Shown: positions 47,887-56,961 of the stretch, piece after piece
Layout: every line of letters starts with the position of its first letter
How positions within the stretch are numbered: position 1 is the first letter of the stretch
From: Sideroxydans sp.
Lineage (GTDB): Bacteria; Pseudomonadota; Gammaproteobacteria; Burkholderiales; Gallionellaceae
Assembly (NCBI GenBank): GCA_013791855.1
Contig: VMTA01000004.1
Location: forward strand, 156,371-220,370
Length of the DNA: 64,000 nucleotides
Reading direction: 5' to 3'
Program-made: the position numbers and the translations under genes
Notes under the pieces: model-generated
The model's database searches: none
What the model was told of the DNA's origin: nothing
What the model saw: the letters and a program-made list of their open reading frames with translations, nothing else

Positions 47887-48855
47887 TCACCAGTCCTTGA
47901 ATGTCAGCCCGAAAGCGAAGCTGGTCTGGTTGTGGTTGTAGTCGATGAGGTTCTGTCCGTAGCCGGTGGCCAGCTGCAGACTCAGATGGGAGAGATGCCA
48001 GAAGCGCACCGGTGTAGACCAGTCCAGCTGCAGATAGCCGCGAGGTTGGCCAAAGGAAAGATTGCTGCGTGCCAGCAGCGTCACTTCATCATCCGAATCG
48101 GGTGACCAGTGCGCTTCCAGTTCTGCTCTGCCCAGATATTGCTGGATATCCGAATTGTCATCATTGGCGGCCGATTCAGGAAAGCGCCACCAGCCTCTTG
48201 CCAGCAGGTAATAGTCGCCGTATTCCCATCCGCCCTGTGCATAGATCCTGTTCCAGCTGCGTGACAGGTAATCGCCGCGGCCGTTTGATTGATGCGAAAG
48301 GCCGATGTTCAATAATCTCCAGCCGTCGCCATGCCCGGTACCGAAAGTGCCGATGAGTTCGGGTTCATAGTTGGTCTCGCGGAACGGGGAAGACTGGCTG
48401 CCGTTGAATAATTGCCAATAGGATTGCTGAGTGAAGCCTGCCCACAGACGGAAATTTTGGAACCCCAGCAGATCCAATTCGCGGAAATTGCCGATCTCGG
48501 ATTTCGCACTGAACTGGAACTTCAGTTCGTTTGGCTGGTAGGGGGACGGCGTCGAGGCGGGGTGCGACGGGGATGCAGGTTGCGCATTGATGCGGGAGGT
48601 GTGATGCACCATCAGGCGGTTGGCGCGATAAGGTTCCAGCCTGCGCACCCCGGCGGAGTCCGGATTGCCGAGGCCGTCCAGATCCCATGCGCGAGTAAGC
48701 GCAGAGCGCTGGATATAGCGGTGTCCCGTGAGCTTGTCATAACAAGCGAGGCGCTCGTGCTCCTGTTCGATGGCGGCACAAGTCTTCCAGTTGGGCGCCG
48801 CCGCATGCGCAGTGCCCGCGATAGCCAGGGTGAGCGCGATCAGAATGGGTCTCAT
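47887..48855 (-). CDS. pldA: Outer-membrane phospholipase A
   Basis: A 322-residue outer-membrane beta-barrel that hydrolyses phospholipids in the outer leaflet. The signal peptide is [19 protein letters not shown]. The active-site segment [21 protein letters not shown] contains the His-Ser-(Asn) arrangement and the NGR motif of the OMPLA family. Repeated aromatic-edged strands run to the terminal FGLTFKDW. The start at 48855 is used because it begins the signal peptide and overlaps the lgt stop (ATGA). About 75 residues of Pro/Ser-rich sequence precede the barrel, more than in E. coli. Confidence 0.9.
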   Translation of the reverse strand: MRPILIALTLAIAGTAHAAAPNWKTCAAIEQEHERLACYDKLTGHRYIQRSALTRAWDLDGLGNPDSAGVRRLEPYRANRLMVHHTSRINAQPASPSHPASTPSPYQPNELKFQFSAKSEIGNFRELDLLGFQNFRLWAGFTQQSYWQLFNGSQSSPFRETNYEPELIGTFGTGHGDGWRLLNIGLSHQSNGRGDYLSRSWNRIYAQGGWEYGDYYLLARGWWRFPESAANDDNSDIQQYLGRAELEAHWSPDSDDEVTLLARSNLSFGQPRGYLQLDWSTPVRFWHLSHLSLQLATGYGQNLIDYNHNQTSFAFGLTFKDW

Positions 48856-49640
48856 GGCGCGTGTTTCGAGCCTGCTCGTTTCATCAACCAGATGCCAGCC
48901 AGCACCATCGGCAGACTCAGCCATTGCCCCATGCTCACGCCGAACGTCATCAGGCCGAAGATGCCGTCATCGGGATTGCGTGTGAACTCGCCAAGGAAGC
49001 GGAAGCTGCCATAGCCGATCAAGAACAGTCCCGACACCGCACCGACCGGGCGGGGTTTGCCGGAGAACCACCAGAGCAGCGCGAACAGCGCGACGCCCTC
49101 CAGCGCGAATTCGTATAACTGGGAAGGGTGACGTGCCAGATTGTCTACATGCGGGAACACCATGCCCCATGGCATGTCGGTCGGCCTTCCCCACAATTCT
49201 CCGTTGATGAAGTTGCCGAGTCGGCCGAAGGCCAGGCCGGGCGGCACCAGCGGGGCTATGAAATCCATCAGCGCCAGCCATTCCAGCTTGCGATTGCGGG
49301 CAAAAAGGGCCATGGCGACCAGCACACCCAGAAATCCACCGTGGAAGGACATGCCGCCTTCCCATACCGCCAATATCTTCAGCGGGTGGGAGAAGTAATA
49401 GCCGGGGGCATAGAACAGCACCTCACCCAAACGCCCGCCCAGTATCACGCCCAGCACACCATAGAACAGCAGATCATCCAGCAGCTTTGCATCCCAGGCG
49501 GGCCGGTTCATCGCTTGCAAGCGTTTACGACCCAGCCAGATGAAGGCGGCAAAGCCGAGCAGATACATCAGGCCATACCAGTGGATGCCGAAAGGGCCAA
49601 GCTGCAGTGCGACGGGGTCGAATTGGGGATGAACGAGCAT
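48852..49640 (-). CDS. lgt: Prolipoprotein diacylglyceryl transferase
   Basis: A 262-residue seven-helix inner-membrane enzyme that attaches diacylglycerol to the lipobox cysteine of prolipoproteins. Signature parts are [40 protein letters not shown] and the hallmark [20 protein letters not shown]. Several lipoproteins in this window (MltA, the cytochrome at 52.2 kb) would be its substrates. An SD (GAGG) and a TATAAT on this strand at 49676-49671 lie upstream. Confidence 0.95.
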   Translation of the reverse strand: MLVHPQFDPVALQLGPFGIHWYGLMYLLGFAAFIWLGRKRLQAMNRPAWDAKLLDDLLFYGVLGVILGGRLGEVLFYAPGYYFSHPLKILAVWEGGMSFHGGFLGVLVAMALFARNRKLEWLALMDFIAPLVPPGLAFGRLGNFINGELWGRPTDMPWGMVFPHVDNLARHPSQLYEFALEGVALFALLWWFSGKPRPVGAVSGLFLIGYGSFRFLGEFTRNPDDGIFGLMTFGVSMGQWLSLPMVLAGIWLMKRAGSKHAP

Positions 49641-49653
49641 AGCCTCAGATAGG

Positions 49654-49671
49654 TTAGAATCAACGTTCTAA
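49654..49671. promoter_or_regulatory. Inverted repeat in the lgt-ilvD divergent promoter region
   Basis: TTAGAA (49654-49659) and TTCTAA (49666-49671) form an 18-base inverted repeat in the 56-base gap between the divergent genes. A TATAAT for the lgt direction overlaps its right edge (49676-49671, minus strand). It could be an operator controlling one or both genes. Confidence 0.45.
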
Positions 49672-49696
49672 TTATACGTTGCCTGAGAGGCTGAAT

Positions 49697-51547
49697 ATGC
49701 CGCATTACCGTTCCCGTACTTCCACCCACGGCCGCAACATGGCCGGTGCACGTTCCCTGTGGCGTGCCACAGGCATGACCGAAGGCGACTTCGGCAAGCC
49801 CATCATCGCTATCGCCAACTCCTTCACCCAGTTCGTGCCCGGTCATGTGCACCTCAAAGATATGGGGCAGCTGGTGGCGCGTGAGATCGAGAAGGCGGGC
49901 GGCATCGCCAAGGAATTCAACACCATCGCGGTGGATGACGGCATTGCCATGGGCCACGACGGCATGCTGTATTCGCTGCCTTCACGCGACCTGATCGCCG
50001 ATTCCGTGGAGTACATGTGTAACGCGCATTGCGCCGATGCGCTGGTGTGCATCTCCAACTGTGACAAGATCACGCCCGGCATGCTGATGGCCGCGATGCG
50101 CCTGAACATCCCCGTGGTGTTCGTGTCCGGCGGGCCGATGGAAGCGGGCAAGGTCAACTGGCAGGGTAAGGTGAAAGGCCTTGATCTTGTGGATGCGATG
50201 GTGGCCGCCGCCGACAGTCGCGTCAGCGATGAAGAGGTGGATGCCATCGAGCGTTCCGCTTGCCCGACCTGCGGTTCCTGCTCCGGCATGTTCACCGCCA
50301 ACTCGATGAACTGTCTGACCGAAGCCTTGGGCTTGTCATTGCCGGGCAACGGTTCGCTGGTGGCGACGCATGCCGAGCGCAAGCAGTTGTTCCTGCGCGC
50401 CGGCCGCCTGATCGTCGATCTGTGCAAACGCTATTACGAACAGGATGATGCATCGGTGCTGCCGCGCAGCATCGCGACCTTCGATGCGTTCGAGAATGCC
50501 ATGACGCTGGACATCGCCATGGGCGGATCGACCAACACCGTACTGCACCTGTTGGCCGTCGCGCGCGAAGCTGGCGTGGATTTTACCATGAAGGACATGG
50601 ATAGACTCTCGCGCCATGTGCCGACGCTGTGCAAGGTCGCGCCTTCATCCGAATATCACATGGAAGATGTGCATCGCGCGGGCGGTATCGCGGCGATCCT
50701 CGGCGAGCTGGACAGGGCGGGTCTGTTGCACGGCGAAGCCGGTTCGGTGCACAGCAAGACCTTGCGCGACGGACTCAAGGAATGGGACATCACACAAACC
50801 CAGAACGAGGAAGTGAAGAAGTTCTTCCGCGCCGCCCCTGGTGGCATCATCACCACCATCGCCTTCTCGCAATCCATGCTCTATCCGGAGCTGGATGCAG
50901 ACAGAGCCGCCGGTTGCATACGTGACCAAGCGCATGCCTATTCCAAGGACGGCGGGCTGGCTGTGCTGCACGGCAACATCGCGTTGGACGGTTGCATCGT
51001 CAAGACCGCAGGTGTGGATGAAAGTATCTTGAAATTCTCCGGACGTGCGCGCGTGTTCGAAAGTCAGGATGCGGCCACAGCTGGCATCCTCGCAGATCAG
51101 ATCGTGGCGGGCGATGTGGTCATCATCCGCTATGAAGGTCCCAAGGGCGGCCCCGGCATGCAGGAGATGCTATACCCGACCTCCTACCTGAAATCGAAAG
51201 GGCTGGGCAAAGCCTGTGCTTTGCTCACCGACGGACGATTCTCCGGTGGCACTTCGGGTTTGAGCATCGGCCATGCATCGCCTGAAGCCGCCAGCGGCGG
51301 GGCGATCGGTTTGGTGGAAGAGGGCGATCGTATCGAGATCGATATTCCGAATCGAACCATCGATCTGGCGATCTCTGATGCCGAACTGGCGCGGCGTCGT
51401 GCAGCGATGGAGGCGAAAGGCAGCAAAGCCTGGAAGCCGGTCGCAGAGCGTCCGCGAAAAATCTCGGCAGCCTTGCGCGCCTACGCCGCGATGGTGACCA
51501 GCGCGGACAAGGGCGCGGTGCGGGACGTGTCGCAAGTGGAGAAGTAA
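49697..51547 (+). CDS. ilvD: Dihydroxy-acid dehydratase
   Basis: A 616-residue iron-sulfur enzyme of valine, leucine and isoleucine synthesis. The N-terminus [22 protein letters not shown] is typical of the long IlvD type. Cluster-binding cysteines are in [20 protein letters not shown] and [21 protein letters not shown], and [20 protein letters not shown] marks the C-terminal domain. The start at 49697 has GAGAGG upstream; six extra in-frame codons from 49679 overlap the SD and are not used. Confidence 0.96.
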   Translation: MPHYRSRTSTHGRNMAGARSLWRATGMTEGDFGKPIIAIANSFTQFVPGHVHLKDMGQLVAREIEKAGGIAKEFNTIAVDDGIAMGHDGMLYSLPSRDLIADSVEYMCNAHCADALVCISNCDKITPGMLMAAMRLNIPVVFVSGGPMEAGKVNWQGKVKGLDLVDAMVAAADSRVSDEEVDAIERSACPTCGSCSGMFTANSMNCLTEALGLSLPGNGSLVATHAERKQLFLRAGRLIVDLCKRYYEQDDASVLPRSIATFDAFENAMTLDIAMGGSTNTVLHLLAVAREAGVDFTMKDMDRLSRHVPTLCKVAPSSEYHMEDVHRAGGIAAILGELDRAGLLHGEAGSVHSKTLRDGLKEWDITQTQNEEVKKFFRAAPGGIITTIAFSQSMLYPELDADRAAGCIRDQAHAYSKDGGLAVLHGNIALDGCIVKTAGVDESILKFSGRARVFESQDAATAGILADQIVAGDVVIIRYEGPKGGPGMQEMLYPTSYLKSKGLGKACALLTDGRFSGGTSGLSIGHASPEAASGGAIGLVEEGDRIEIDIPNRTIDLAISDAELARRRAAMEAKGSKAWKPVAERPRKISAALRAYAAMVTSADKGAVRDVSQVEK

Positions 51548-51571
51548 CCAACAGCTCATGGGGAGGCCATC

Positions 51572-52195
51572 GTGAAAGCGATCCTGATTGCAAATCCGAA
51601 AGGCGGTAGCGGCAAGACGACGCTTTCCACCAATATCGCGGGCTATCTGGCATCGCAGGGGAAGCGCGTTGCCATCCTCGATCTGGATCGGCAGAAGTCT
51701 GCGACGCAATGGCTTGCAACGCGTCAGATGGATATGCCGGGCATCGAATTGATGCAATCTGGCAGTGCACACGATGCGCCGCTGGATTGGCTGGTGATCG
51801 ACTCCCCGGCGGGCCTGCACGGCAAGAATCTGGAACATGCCTTGAAACTGGTGCACAGGGTGGTCGTTCCCATCGCGCCTTCTGCATTCGATATTCAGGC
51901 CAGTCGCGACTTTCTGGAGTCGCTACACCACGAGAAGGCGATCCGCAAAGGCAAGATATTCGTTGGTGTGGTCGGCATGCGCATGGATCCGCGCACTCGA
52001 GCAGCGCTGACATTGGAGCAGTTCCTGAAAGGCCTCGATCTGCCCGTACTTGCCTATCTGCGCGAGACACAGGCTTATGTGAATGCCGGTTTTGAAGGAA
52101 AGACTTTGTTCGACCTGCCGCCCTCGTTGGCGCATCGCGAGCTGGAACAGTGGTCATTCCTATTGAACTGGCTGGAGAACGGCGAAGGACTCTGA
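51572..52195 (+). CDS. ParA/MinD-like ATPase without a ParB partner
   Basis: A 207-residue deviant Walker A ATPase. It begins AILIANPKGGSGKTTLSTNIAGYLASQGKRVAILDLD, with the signature lysine of the ParA group in KGGSGKTT, and DWLVIDSPAGLHGKN as Walker A'/B element. It is shorter than chromosomal ParA and lacks an N-terminal DNA-binding domain. No parB or centromere-like repeat is nearby, so it is an orphan that may position a protein cargo instead. The GTG start has GGGGAGG before it. It follows ilvD by 24 bases. Confidence 0.85.
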   Translation: MKAILIANPKGGSGKTTLSTNIAGYLASQGKRVAILDLDRQKSATQWLATRQMDMPGIELMQSGSAHDAPLDWLVIDSPAGLHGKNLEHALKLVHRVVVPIAPSAFDIQASRDFLESLHHEKAIRKGKIFVGVVGMRMDPRTRAALTLEQFLKGLDLPVLAYLRETQAYVNAGFEGKTLFDLPPSLAHRELEQWSFLLNWLENGEGL

Positions 52196-52223
52196 TTCAC
52201 AATCAACGATGTTGGAGAAAAAT

Positions 52224-52823
52224 ATGAAAAAGATATGGATATTGACCGTGTTGTTTGCCATCGCAGGGTGCCAACCTGATGCGCAGCAAAGTCCTGTCGC
52301 GCCGCCTGTTGCCGTTGAAAAGGCCGCCACGCAAGAGAAGGCGGTACAAGCTCCAGTGGCACCTACGCCGCAGCAGGCGGCGGCAAGGGACGCGGAAGTC
52401 GCTCCGAGTGTGCAGCCTGCCCAGCCTAAACCGGTTGCAGTCAAGCCCGCCATTGTCATTCCATCGCAGGTGACGCCCGTCCAGATGGTGGAGGCTGCCA
52501 AGGCTGAAGCAACCGTTGTGAAGGAGCAAGCACCTGTTGTCGTACCTGTGGCGCGAGGCGGGCTTTCCGAAGCGGATGCGATCGCTCTGGCAAAGAAGAA
52601 GAACTGCTTCGCCTGCCATGCGCTGGATAAGAAGCTGGTCGGGCCGGCTTGGCGCGCAGTGGCTCAAAAGTATCGCGGGCTAGCGGATGCCCAAGCTGTC
52701 GTAGAGGTCAAGGTGCGCAAAGGCGGCAAGGGGAATTGGGGCAGTATCGCCATGCCTCCGCAGCCGGCGCTGAGCGGCGAGGAGCTGACCGGACTTGTGC
52801 AGTTCGTGCTGCAACTGGAGTGA
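52224..52823 (+). CDS. Lipoprotein cytochrome c with long Pro/Ala linker
   Basis: A 199-residue monohaem cytochrome c. The signal sequence ends in AIAGC, so Cys16 is probably lipidated and the protein membrane-anchored in the periplasm. Residues ~20-110 are a Pro/Ala/Val/Gln-rich low-complexity linker. The haem domain then has CFACH at 128-132, GPAWRAVAQKYRG and an axial Met in GSIAMPPQPALS. That domain closely resembles the soluble cytochrome encoded next. The ATG at 52224 is preferred over one at 52209 because GGAG lies between them. Confidence 0.88.
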   Translation: MKKIWILTVLFAIAGCQPDAQQSPVAPPVAVEKAATQEKAVQAPVAPTPQQAAARDAEVAPSVQPAQPKPVAVKPAIVIPSQVTPVQMVEAAKAEATVVKEQAPVVVPVARGGLSEADAIALAKKKNCFACHALDKKLVGPAWRAVAQKYRGLADAQAVVEVKVRKGGKGNWGSIAMPPQPALSGEELTGLVQFVLQLE

Positions 52824-52874
52824 TGCGTCAACCGATCCATAAAATGGTGCGTTAATCGCCTACCGCTTTGTGGT

Positions 52875-52902
52875 TTGCAATTCGTGCGGGGTTGTTTAGA
52901 AT
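52875..52902 (+). promoter_or_regulatory. Sigma70 promoter of the soluble cytochrome gene
   Basis: TTGCAA (52875-52880) and TAGAAT (52897-52902) are separated by 16 bases, about 60 bases before the ATG of the c552-type cytochrome. Confidence 0.65.
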
Positions 52903-52964
52903 GCGGACGGGGTAATCGCTCCGCTCGTAGTGAAATGTAGTCAAACCAAAAATATGGAGAGAAC

Positions 52965-53279
52965 ATGAAATCTATCGTCGTTAGCATGATTGCAGCAGCT
53001 GGTCTGATGGTTGCGGGCTCCGCCATGGCAACCGATATGCCGGCAGTCGCAAAGAAGAACAACTGCACCGCTTGCCACAAAGTGGACAAGAAGGTGGTCG
53101 GTCCGGCTTGGAAGGATGTCGCTGCCAAGTACAAGGGCGATGCCGCAGCTTGGGACAAAGTCGCAGAAAAGATCAAGAAGGGCGGTAGCGGTGCTTGGGG
53201 TTCTATGCCCATGCCGGCAAACCCGAAGGTCAGCGATGCTGACATGGCTGAGATCATGGCATTCATCAAGGGCCTGTGA
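52965..53279 (+). CDS. Soluble class I cytochrome c (c551/c552 type)
   Basis: A 104-residue periplasmic electron carrier. A signal peptide ends at about residue 22 (MVAGSAMA). Haem is bound at CTACH (34-38) and the axial Met lies in GSMPMPANPKVSD near the C-terminus. The mature size, ~82 residues, fits c551/c552 proteins that donate electrons to terminal oxidases or nitrite reductase. It has its own promoter, a strong SD (GGAGAG) and a strong terminator, which suggests high, independent expression. Confidence 0.93.
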   Translation: MKSIVVSMIAAAGLMVAGSAMATDMPAVAKKNNCTACHKVDKKVVGPAWKDVAAKYKGDAAAWDKVAEKIKKGGSGAWGSMPMPANPKVSDADMAEIMAFIKGL

Positions 53280-53306
53280 TCCTTCGAAGTGTGATTGGAA
53301 GCAAAT

Positions 53307-53334
53307 AAAAAAGCCGGCGCAAGCCGGCTTTTTT
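53307..53334 (+). terminator. Rho-independent terminator after cytochrome c
   Basis: AAAAAAGCCGGC (53307-53318) pairs with GCCGGCTTTTTT (53323-53334) around a GCAA tetraloop: a 12-bp stem including a U-tract. The A-tract on the other side could let it act in both directions. Confidence 0.95.
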
Positions 53335-53427
53335 ATTGCCGGGAAATCGCCAGATGCCAATCGAAGCTTGAGTCTGCGACAGGTTCAGGGTTTAATCGGG
53401 CACATGAAACGGGGAAGGGAAATCGAG

Positions 53428-54936
53428 ATGAGGGTGAATAAGACGATCTTATGGCTGATGACGGGGTTCATGCCGCAGATGGCGTGGGCCAGTGAATCCA
53501 GCCTCGATGCGATGTTTGGTTCGATCAACGGTCTATTGGCGCAAGTCATCTTTTTCGACATCTTCCCCGGCGAGCCTTCGATGCCGCTGATCGTCGCATG
53601 GCTGATTGTGGCGGCAGTGTTCTTGACGCTGCGTTTCGGTTTCGTCAATCTGCGCATGATGCGCCACGCTTTCCATGTCATCCGCGGCAAATACCGGACG
53701 GCGGACGACCAGGGCGAAGTCACATCGTTCCAGGCACTTTCCACCGCACTCTCCGCCACAGTCGGATTGGGCAATATCGCCGGTGTGGCGATCGCCATTT
53801 CCATAGGCGGCCCGGGCGCGACCTTCTGGATGATCGTTGCGGGATTTTTGGGGATGAGCACCAAGTTCACCGAAGCCAGTCTGGCGCAGATGTATCGTGA
53901 GGTGCGTCCCGACGGCCGGTTGATGGGCGGTGCGATGGAATATCTTTCCAAAGGGCTGGCAGAGCACGGTGCACCCCGTACCGGAAAGATATTGGCGATC
54001 CTGTTCGCGGTCTTCACTATCCTCGGTTCTTTCGGTGCCGGTAGTGCATTCCAGGTCAGCCAGTCCATGGGGGCGGTCCAGACCCAGATTGAATTCTTTC
54101 GCGACTTTCCCATCGCTTATGGTCTGTTGATGGCCGTTGCCATAGGCCTAGTCATCATCGGCGGTCTGCGCCGCATCGCACATGTGGCTGAAGCGGTGGT
54201 GCCGACCATGGTCATCATCTATGTGGGGACCTGTCTGTGGATTATCGGCAGCAACGCAGAGCTGGTACCGGAAGCCTTGGGCAAGATCATTACAGAGGCT
54301 TTCTCGCCAATCGCGGTAGCCGGTGGCATGGTGGGCGCCATCGTGCAGGGATTCAAGCGTGCCGCGTTCTCTTCCGAAGCGGGGCTGGGGTCGGCAGCGA
54401 TCGCGCACTCCGCTGCATCGGTGAAATATCCCGTGCGCCAGGGTTTGGTCGCACTGTACGAGCCATTCATCGATACCGTGGTGATCTGCACCATGACCGC
54501 ACTGGTGATCATCATCACGGGCGTATACAACGCACCCGAATATGAGGCGATCCGTGCAGCAAGCCAGGGGGCTACTTTGACTTCCATGGCATTCGCCACC
54601 GCTTCTGATTGGTTCCCTTCGATACTGGCTCTGTCCGTCGTGCTGTTCGCCTACAGTACGGCGATCTCATGGTCTTATTACGGCGAACGGTGTTGGGTGT
54701 ATGTGTTCGGCGAACGCTATTCCTTCTTGTACAAGGCGGTGTTCATCGGTTTCGTTGTCGTCGCTTCGGTGGCGAGTGCTGCCAATCTGGTGGACTTCAC
54801 CGACCTGCTGGTTCTGTCCATGGCGTTTCCCAATCTGATCGGCCTGTATGTGCTGAGCGGGAAGGTAAAACTCGCCTTGGCCGATTACGAAGCCAAGCTG
54901 TCCAGCGGCGAGCTGGATCGTGAGGCGCAACGCTGA
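53428..54936 (+). CDS. Sodium:alanine/glycine symporter (AGCS family)
   Basis: A 502-residue polytopic inner-membrane amino-acid carrier that uses a sodium gradient. AGCS markers are FQALSTALSATVGLGNIAGVAIAISIGGPGATFWM near residue 95, EASLAQMYREVRPDGRLMGGAMEYL, FGAGSAFQVSQSM, FKRAAFSSEAGLGSAAIAHSAA and AISWSYYGERCWVYVFG. The start at 53428 has AAGGGA seven bases upstream; an ATG at 53404 is an alternative. The N-terminus looks like a cleavable or first membrane segment (ILWLMTGFMPQMAWA). Stop codons of this gene and the convergent permease lie one base apart. Confidence 0.93.
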   Translation: MRVNKTILWLMTGFMPQMAWASESSLDAMFGSINGLLAQVIFFDIFPGEPSMPLIVAWLIVAAVFLTLRFGFVNLRMMRHAFHVIRGKYRTADDQGEVTSFQALSTALSATVGLGNIAGVAIAISIGGPGATFWMIVAGFLGMSTKFTEASLAQMYREVRPDGRLMGGAMEYLSKGLAEHGAPRTGKILAILFAVFTILGSFGAGSAFQVSQSMGAVQTQIEFFRDFPIAYGLLMAVAIGLVIIGGLRRIAHVAEAVVPTMVIIYVGTCLWIIGSNAELVPEALGKIITEAFSPIAVAGGMVGAIVQGFKRAAFSSEAGLGSAAIAHSAASVKYPVRQGLVALYEPFIDTVVICTMTALVIIITGVYNAPEYEAIRAASQGATLTSMAFATASDWFPSILALSVVLFAYSTAISWSYYGERCWVYVFGERYSFLYKAVFIGFVVVASVASAANLVDFTDLLVLSMAFPNLIGLYVLSGKVKLALADYEAKLSSGELDREAQR

Positions 54937-54937
54937 A

Positions 54938-55735
54938 TCAGGTCAGTACCTTGAGCAGCAATTTGGTCGCCAGGATAAGCAGCAGCCCGGCAAACAATTT
55001 GCGCAACAAGCCCACATTCAAACTATGCGCCGCCCTCGCACCCAAGGGGGCAGTGAGCATGGTGGCGAGCGCGATCCAGAACAGGGCGGGCAGGTAGACA
55101 TATCCCAGATGCGGAAACGGTAGTGCTGTGATGTGAGCGCCGACGGTGATGTAACCTAAAGTACCGCCGACCGCTATAGGGAAGCCGATGGCTGAGGCGG
55201 TACCGATAGCGTTGCGTATCGGCAGGTTGCACCACAGCAGGAAGGGAACGACCAGCGTGCCGCCGCCGATGGAGACCAGACTGCTGATCCAACCTGTGAG
55301 GGTGCCGAAGCCAGTCATGCCGCAAACGCCGGGAAGCTGACGCGAGGCGTGCGGGCGTTTGTCGATGAGTATCTGTGCGGCAGCGAAATAGACGAACATC
55401 GCAAAGAAGATCCCCAAGCCCTTGGCTGGGATGTTGGAGGCGGTTAATGCGCCGATGGCGGTGCCGAGCAGGATGCCGGGCGTGATGTTCCGCACGACTT
55501 GCCAGTTCACCGCGCCATGCTGGTGATGTTTGCGCATGCTGGCGAGCGAGGTGAACAGGATGGTCGCCATCGAAGTGCCGAGCGCAAGATGCATGATGTG
55601 TTCAGGCGCGAAACGCTGAGCATCGAACATCAGCAACAACACCGGCACCAGCACCAGCCCGCCGCCAACGCCGAACAATCCCGCCAGAAAACCGGCAACG
55701 GCACCCAGCAGCAGATAGGCGACATACCACTCCAT
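54938..55735 (-). CDS. TauE/SafE family sulfite/anion permease
   Basis: A 265-residue membrane protein of the TauE/SafE (DUF81) group, which exports sulfite, sulfoacetate or other organic anions. Glycine-rich repeated motifs are AVAGFLAGLFGVGGGLVLVPVLLLMF near the N-terminus and LVSIGGGTLVVPFLLWCNLPIRNAIGTASAIGFPIA in the second half. The start at 55735 shares one base with the stop of the EVE gene (TGATG). The larger open frame to 56215 is only the EVE gene read in another phase. Confidence 0.9.
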   Translation of the reverse strand: MEWYVAYLLLGAVAGFLAGLFGVGGGLVLVPVLLLMFDAQRFAPEHIMHLALGTSMATILFTSLASMRKHHQHGAVNWQVVRNITPGILLGTAIGALTASNIPAKGLGIFFAMFVYFAAAQILIDKRPHASRQLPGVCGMTGFGTLTGWISSLVSIGGGTLVVPFLLWCNLPIRNAIGTASAIGFPIAVGGTLGYITVGAHITALPFPHLGYVYLPALFWIALATMLTAPLGARAAHSLNVGLLRKLFAGLLLILATKLLLKVLT

Positions 55736-56199
55736 CAGTTGTGTACTAACTTGCCCGTGATGAACTTCCACTCCGCCGGGTCTAGCGGAGTGATGGACAA
55801 GCGATTGCCGCGTTGCAAGGTACGCATATTTTCCAGTTCTGGATGTTGTCTGAGTAGATCCAGCGGGATCAGTTTGATCTTCTTCACCAGCCGCACATCC
55901 ACATTCATCCAGCGCGGCTGTTCGGGTGTGGCTTTGGCGTCGAAATATTTGCTCTTCTGGTCGAACTGCGTGGCATCCGGATAGGCCGGGCTGCACACCT
56001 CGGCGATGCCGGCGATGCCGGGTTCCTTGCAGTTGGAATGGTAGAACAGCACGCCGTCGCCGATGCTCATCTGGTCGCGCATGAAGTTGCGCGCCTGATA
56101 GTTGCGCACGCCGTACCAAGCGACGGATTGGTCGGGCAGCGTCGCCAGATCGTCGATGCTGACATCGGAAGGTTCGGATTTCATCAGCCAGTAACGCAT
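55735..56199 (-). CDS. EVE domain protein
   Basis: A 154-residue single EVE domain of the thymocyte nuclear protein 1 type, a PUA-like fold associated with binding of modified nucleic-acid bases. It reads MRYWLMKSEPSDVSIDDLA, then VAWYGVRNYQARNFMRDQMSIGDGVLFYHSNCKEPGIAGIAEV, then PAWKF-like DPAEWKFITG near the end. The aromatic cage residues of the family (W in VAWYGVRNYQ, F/Y in LFYHSN) are present. It is translationally coupled to the TauE/SafE gene; no functional link is known. Confidence 0.93.
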   Translation of the reverse strand: MRYWLMKSEPSDVSIDDLATLPDQSVAWYGVRNYQARNFMRDQMSIGDGVLFYHSNCKEPGIAGIAEVCSPAYPDATQFDQKSKYFDAKATPEQPRWMNVDVRLVKKIKLIPLDLLRQHPELENMRTLQRGNRLSITPLDPAEWKFITGKLVHN

Positions 56200-56218
56200 G
56201 GAAGTATTCCTTCAAATG

Positions 56219-56245
56219 AAAAGTGCGATCCCGAAGGATCGCACT
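56219..56245 (-). terminator. Terminator hairpin downstream of 6S RNA
   Basis: On the minus strand AGTGCGATCC (56245-56236) pairs perfectly with GGATCGCACT (56231-56222) around a TTCG tetraloop and is followed by TTT. It closes the zapB-zapA-ssrS unit just before the EVE gene start. Confidence 0.8.
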
Positions 56246-56251
56246 GGAATA

Positions 56252-56432
56252 AAGGCCCCCGCCTGTGCCGTTGACTCAATATCTTGAACCTGGGTTCAAG
56301 AGGGTCGGTTCCCGGTTACATCAGGTGCTTCCGCGAGGGAAGCTCACAACAGTAACTTGAATGGGGCGCAACCTAAGCATTAGCTCATTGGTTCAAAGAA
56401 TTATGAATCTCACGAACACCGCAGGGGACAAA
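56252..56432 (-). ncRNA. ssrS: 6S RNA
   Basis: This regulatory RNA binds the sigma70 RNA polymerase holoenzyme by mimicking an open promoter. On the minus strand the 5' end TCCCCTGCGGTGTTCGTGAG and the 3' end CGGCACAGGCGGGG can close the molecule. The 3' half contains the hairpin CTTGAACC-CAG-GGTTCAAG-like segment (56299-56284) that matches the conserved TTGAACC...GGTTCAAG of E. coli 6S RNA. Position directly after zapA is the standard location in proteobacteria. Ends are approximate. Confidence 0.85.
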
Positions 56433-56443
56433 CTGTCGATCGG

Positions 56444-56758
56444 CTAAAATAACCGATCCTGGTCGACCAAGGCTTCATCGATGGTCGCCTGCATGCCCTG
56501 CATTCTACGCTTCAATTCCGCGAGGTCAAAGCCGCCGCCGACGCGCGTGGTGAGTAATTCGTGCGCGATGTTGAGTGCAGCCATGATGGCGATACGCTCG
56601 ACCGAGGCGATCTTGCCGGCATCGCGGATCTCGCGCATCTTCACGTCGAGGTATTTGACCGCATCCAGCAATTCGCCCCGCTCGTCGTCCGGGCAGGCGA
56701 CACGGAACTCTCGGTCAAGGATGTTCACATCCAGAAAGCTGGTCTTGGTTTCACTCAT
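56444..56758 (-). CDS. zapA: Cell division protein ZapA
   Basis: A 104-residue FtsZ-binding protein that promotes protofilament bundling. The globular head is TSFLDVNILDREFRVACPDDERGELLDAVKYLDVKMREIR, followed by the coiled-coil tail (AIMAALNIAHELLTTR, LAELKRRMQGMQATIDEAL). It overlaps the ZapB-like gene by four bases upstream and runs into the 6S RNA gene downstream, the conserved zapB-like/zapA/ssrS order. Confidence 0.94.
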   Translation of the reverse strand: MSETKTSFLDVNILDREFRVACPDDERGELLDAVKYLDVKMREIRDAGKIASVERIAIMAALNIAHELLTTRVGGGFDLAELKRRMQGMQATIDEALVDQDRLF

Positions 56759-56955
56759 GATGCTTCGGCGGGAAGTTGGTCGAGGAGTTTTTCAAGGCGC
56801 GAGGCGGCTTGGTCGATCTTGTCTTGATGTTTGCGTTGCTCGTTCAGGGCCGAGGCAACATGCTGACGCAATTGCTGGTTCTCGTCGCGCAGGCGCTGAT
56901 TGAGCTGCACCAGCAGGTGCAGTTTTTGTTCGAGAGAGTCCAGATCGCTGAGCAT
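56755..56955 (-). CDS. ZapB-like coiled-coil protein (TIGR02449 type)
   Basis: A 66-residue protein that is almost entirely heptad-repeat helix (LDSLEQKLHLLVQLNQRLRDENQQLRQHVASALNEQ, then KIDQAASRLEKLLDQLP). Its size, fold and position before zapA fit the small ZapB-like family thought to work with ZapA at the Z ring. No SD is present; the probable promoter would place transcription start at or next to the ATG, so the mRNA may be leaderless. Confidence 0.82.
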   Translation of the reverse strand: MLSDLDSLEQKLHLLVQLNQRLRDENQQLRQHVASALNEQRKHQDKIDQAASRLEKLLDQLPAEAS

Positions 56956-56961
56956 GGGCGC

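Noticed and set aside
53011..53427. N-terminal extension of the AGCS symporter through the cytochrome gene and its terminator
   Set aside because: The extension is the cytochrome read in another frame and crosses a strong terminator; a good SD precedes 53428.
54938..56215. A 425-codon minus-strand protein spanning the EVE and TauE/SafE genes
   Set aside because: The first 160 codons are the EVE gene read out of phase; the membrane protein starts at MEWYVAYLLLG (55735).
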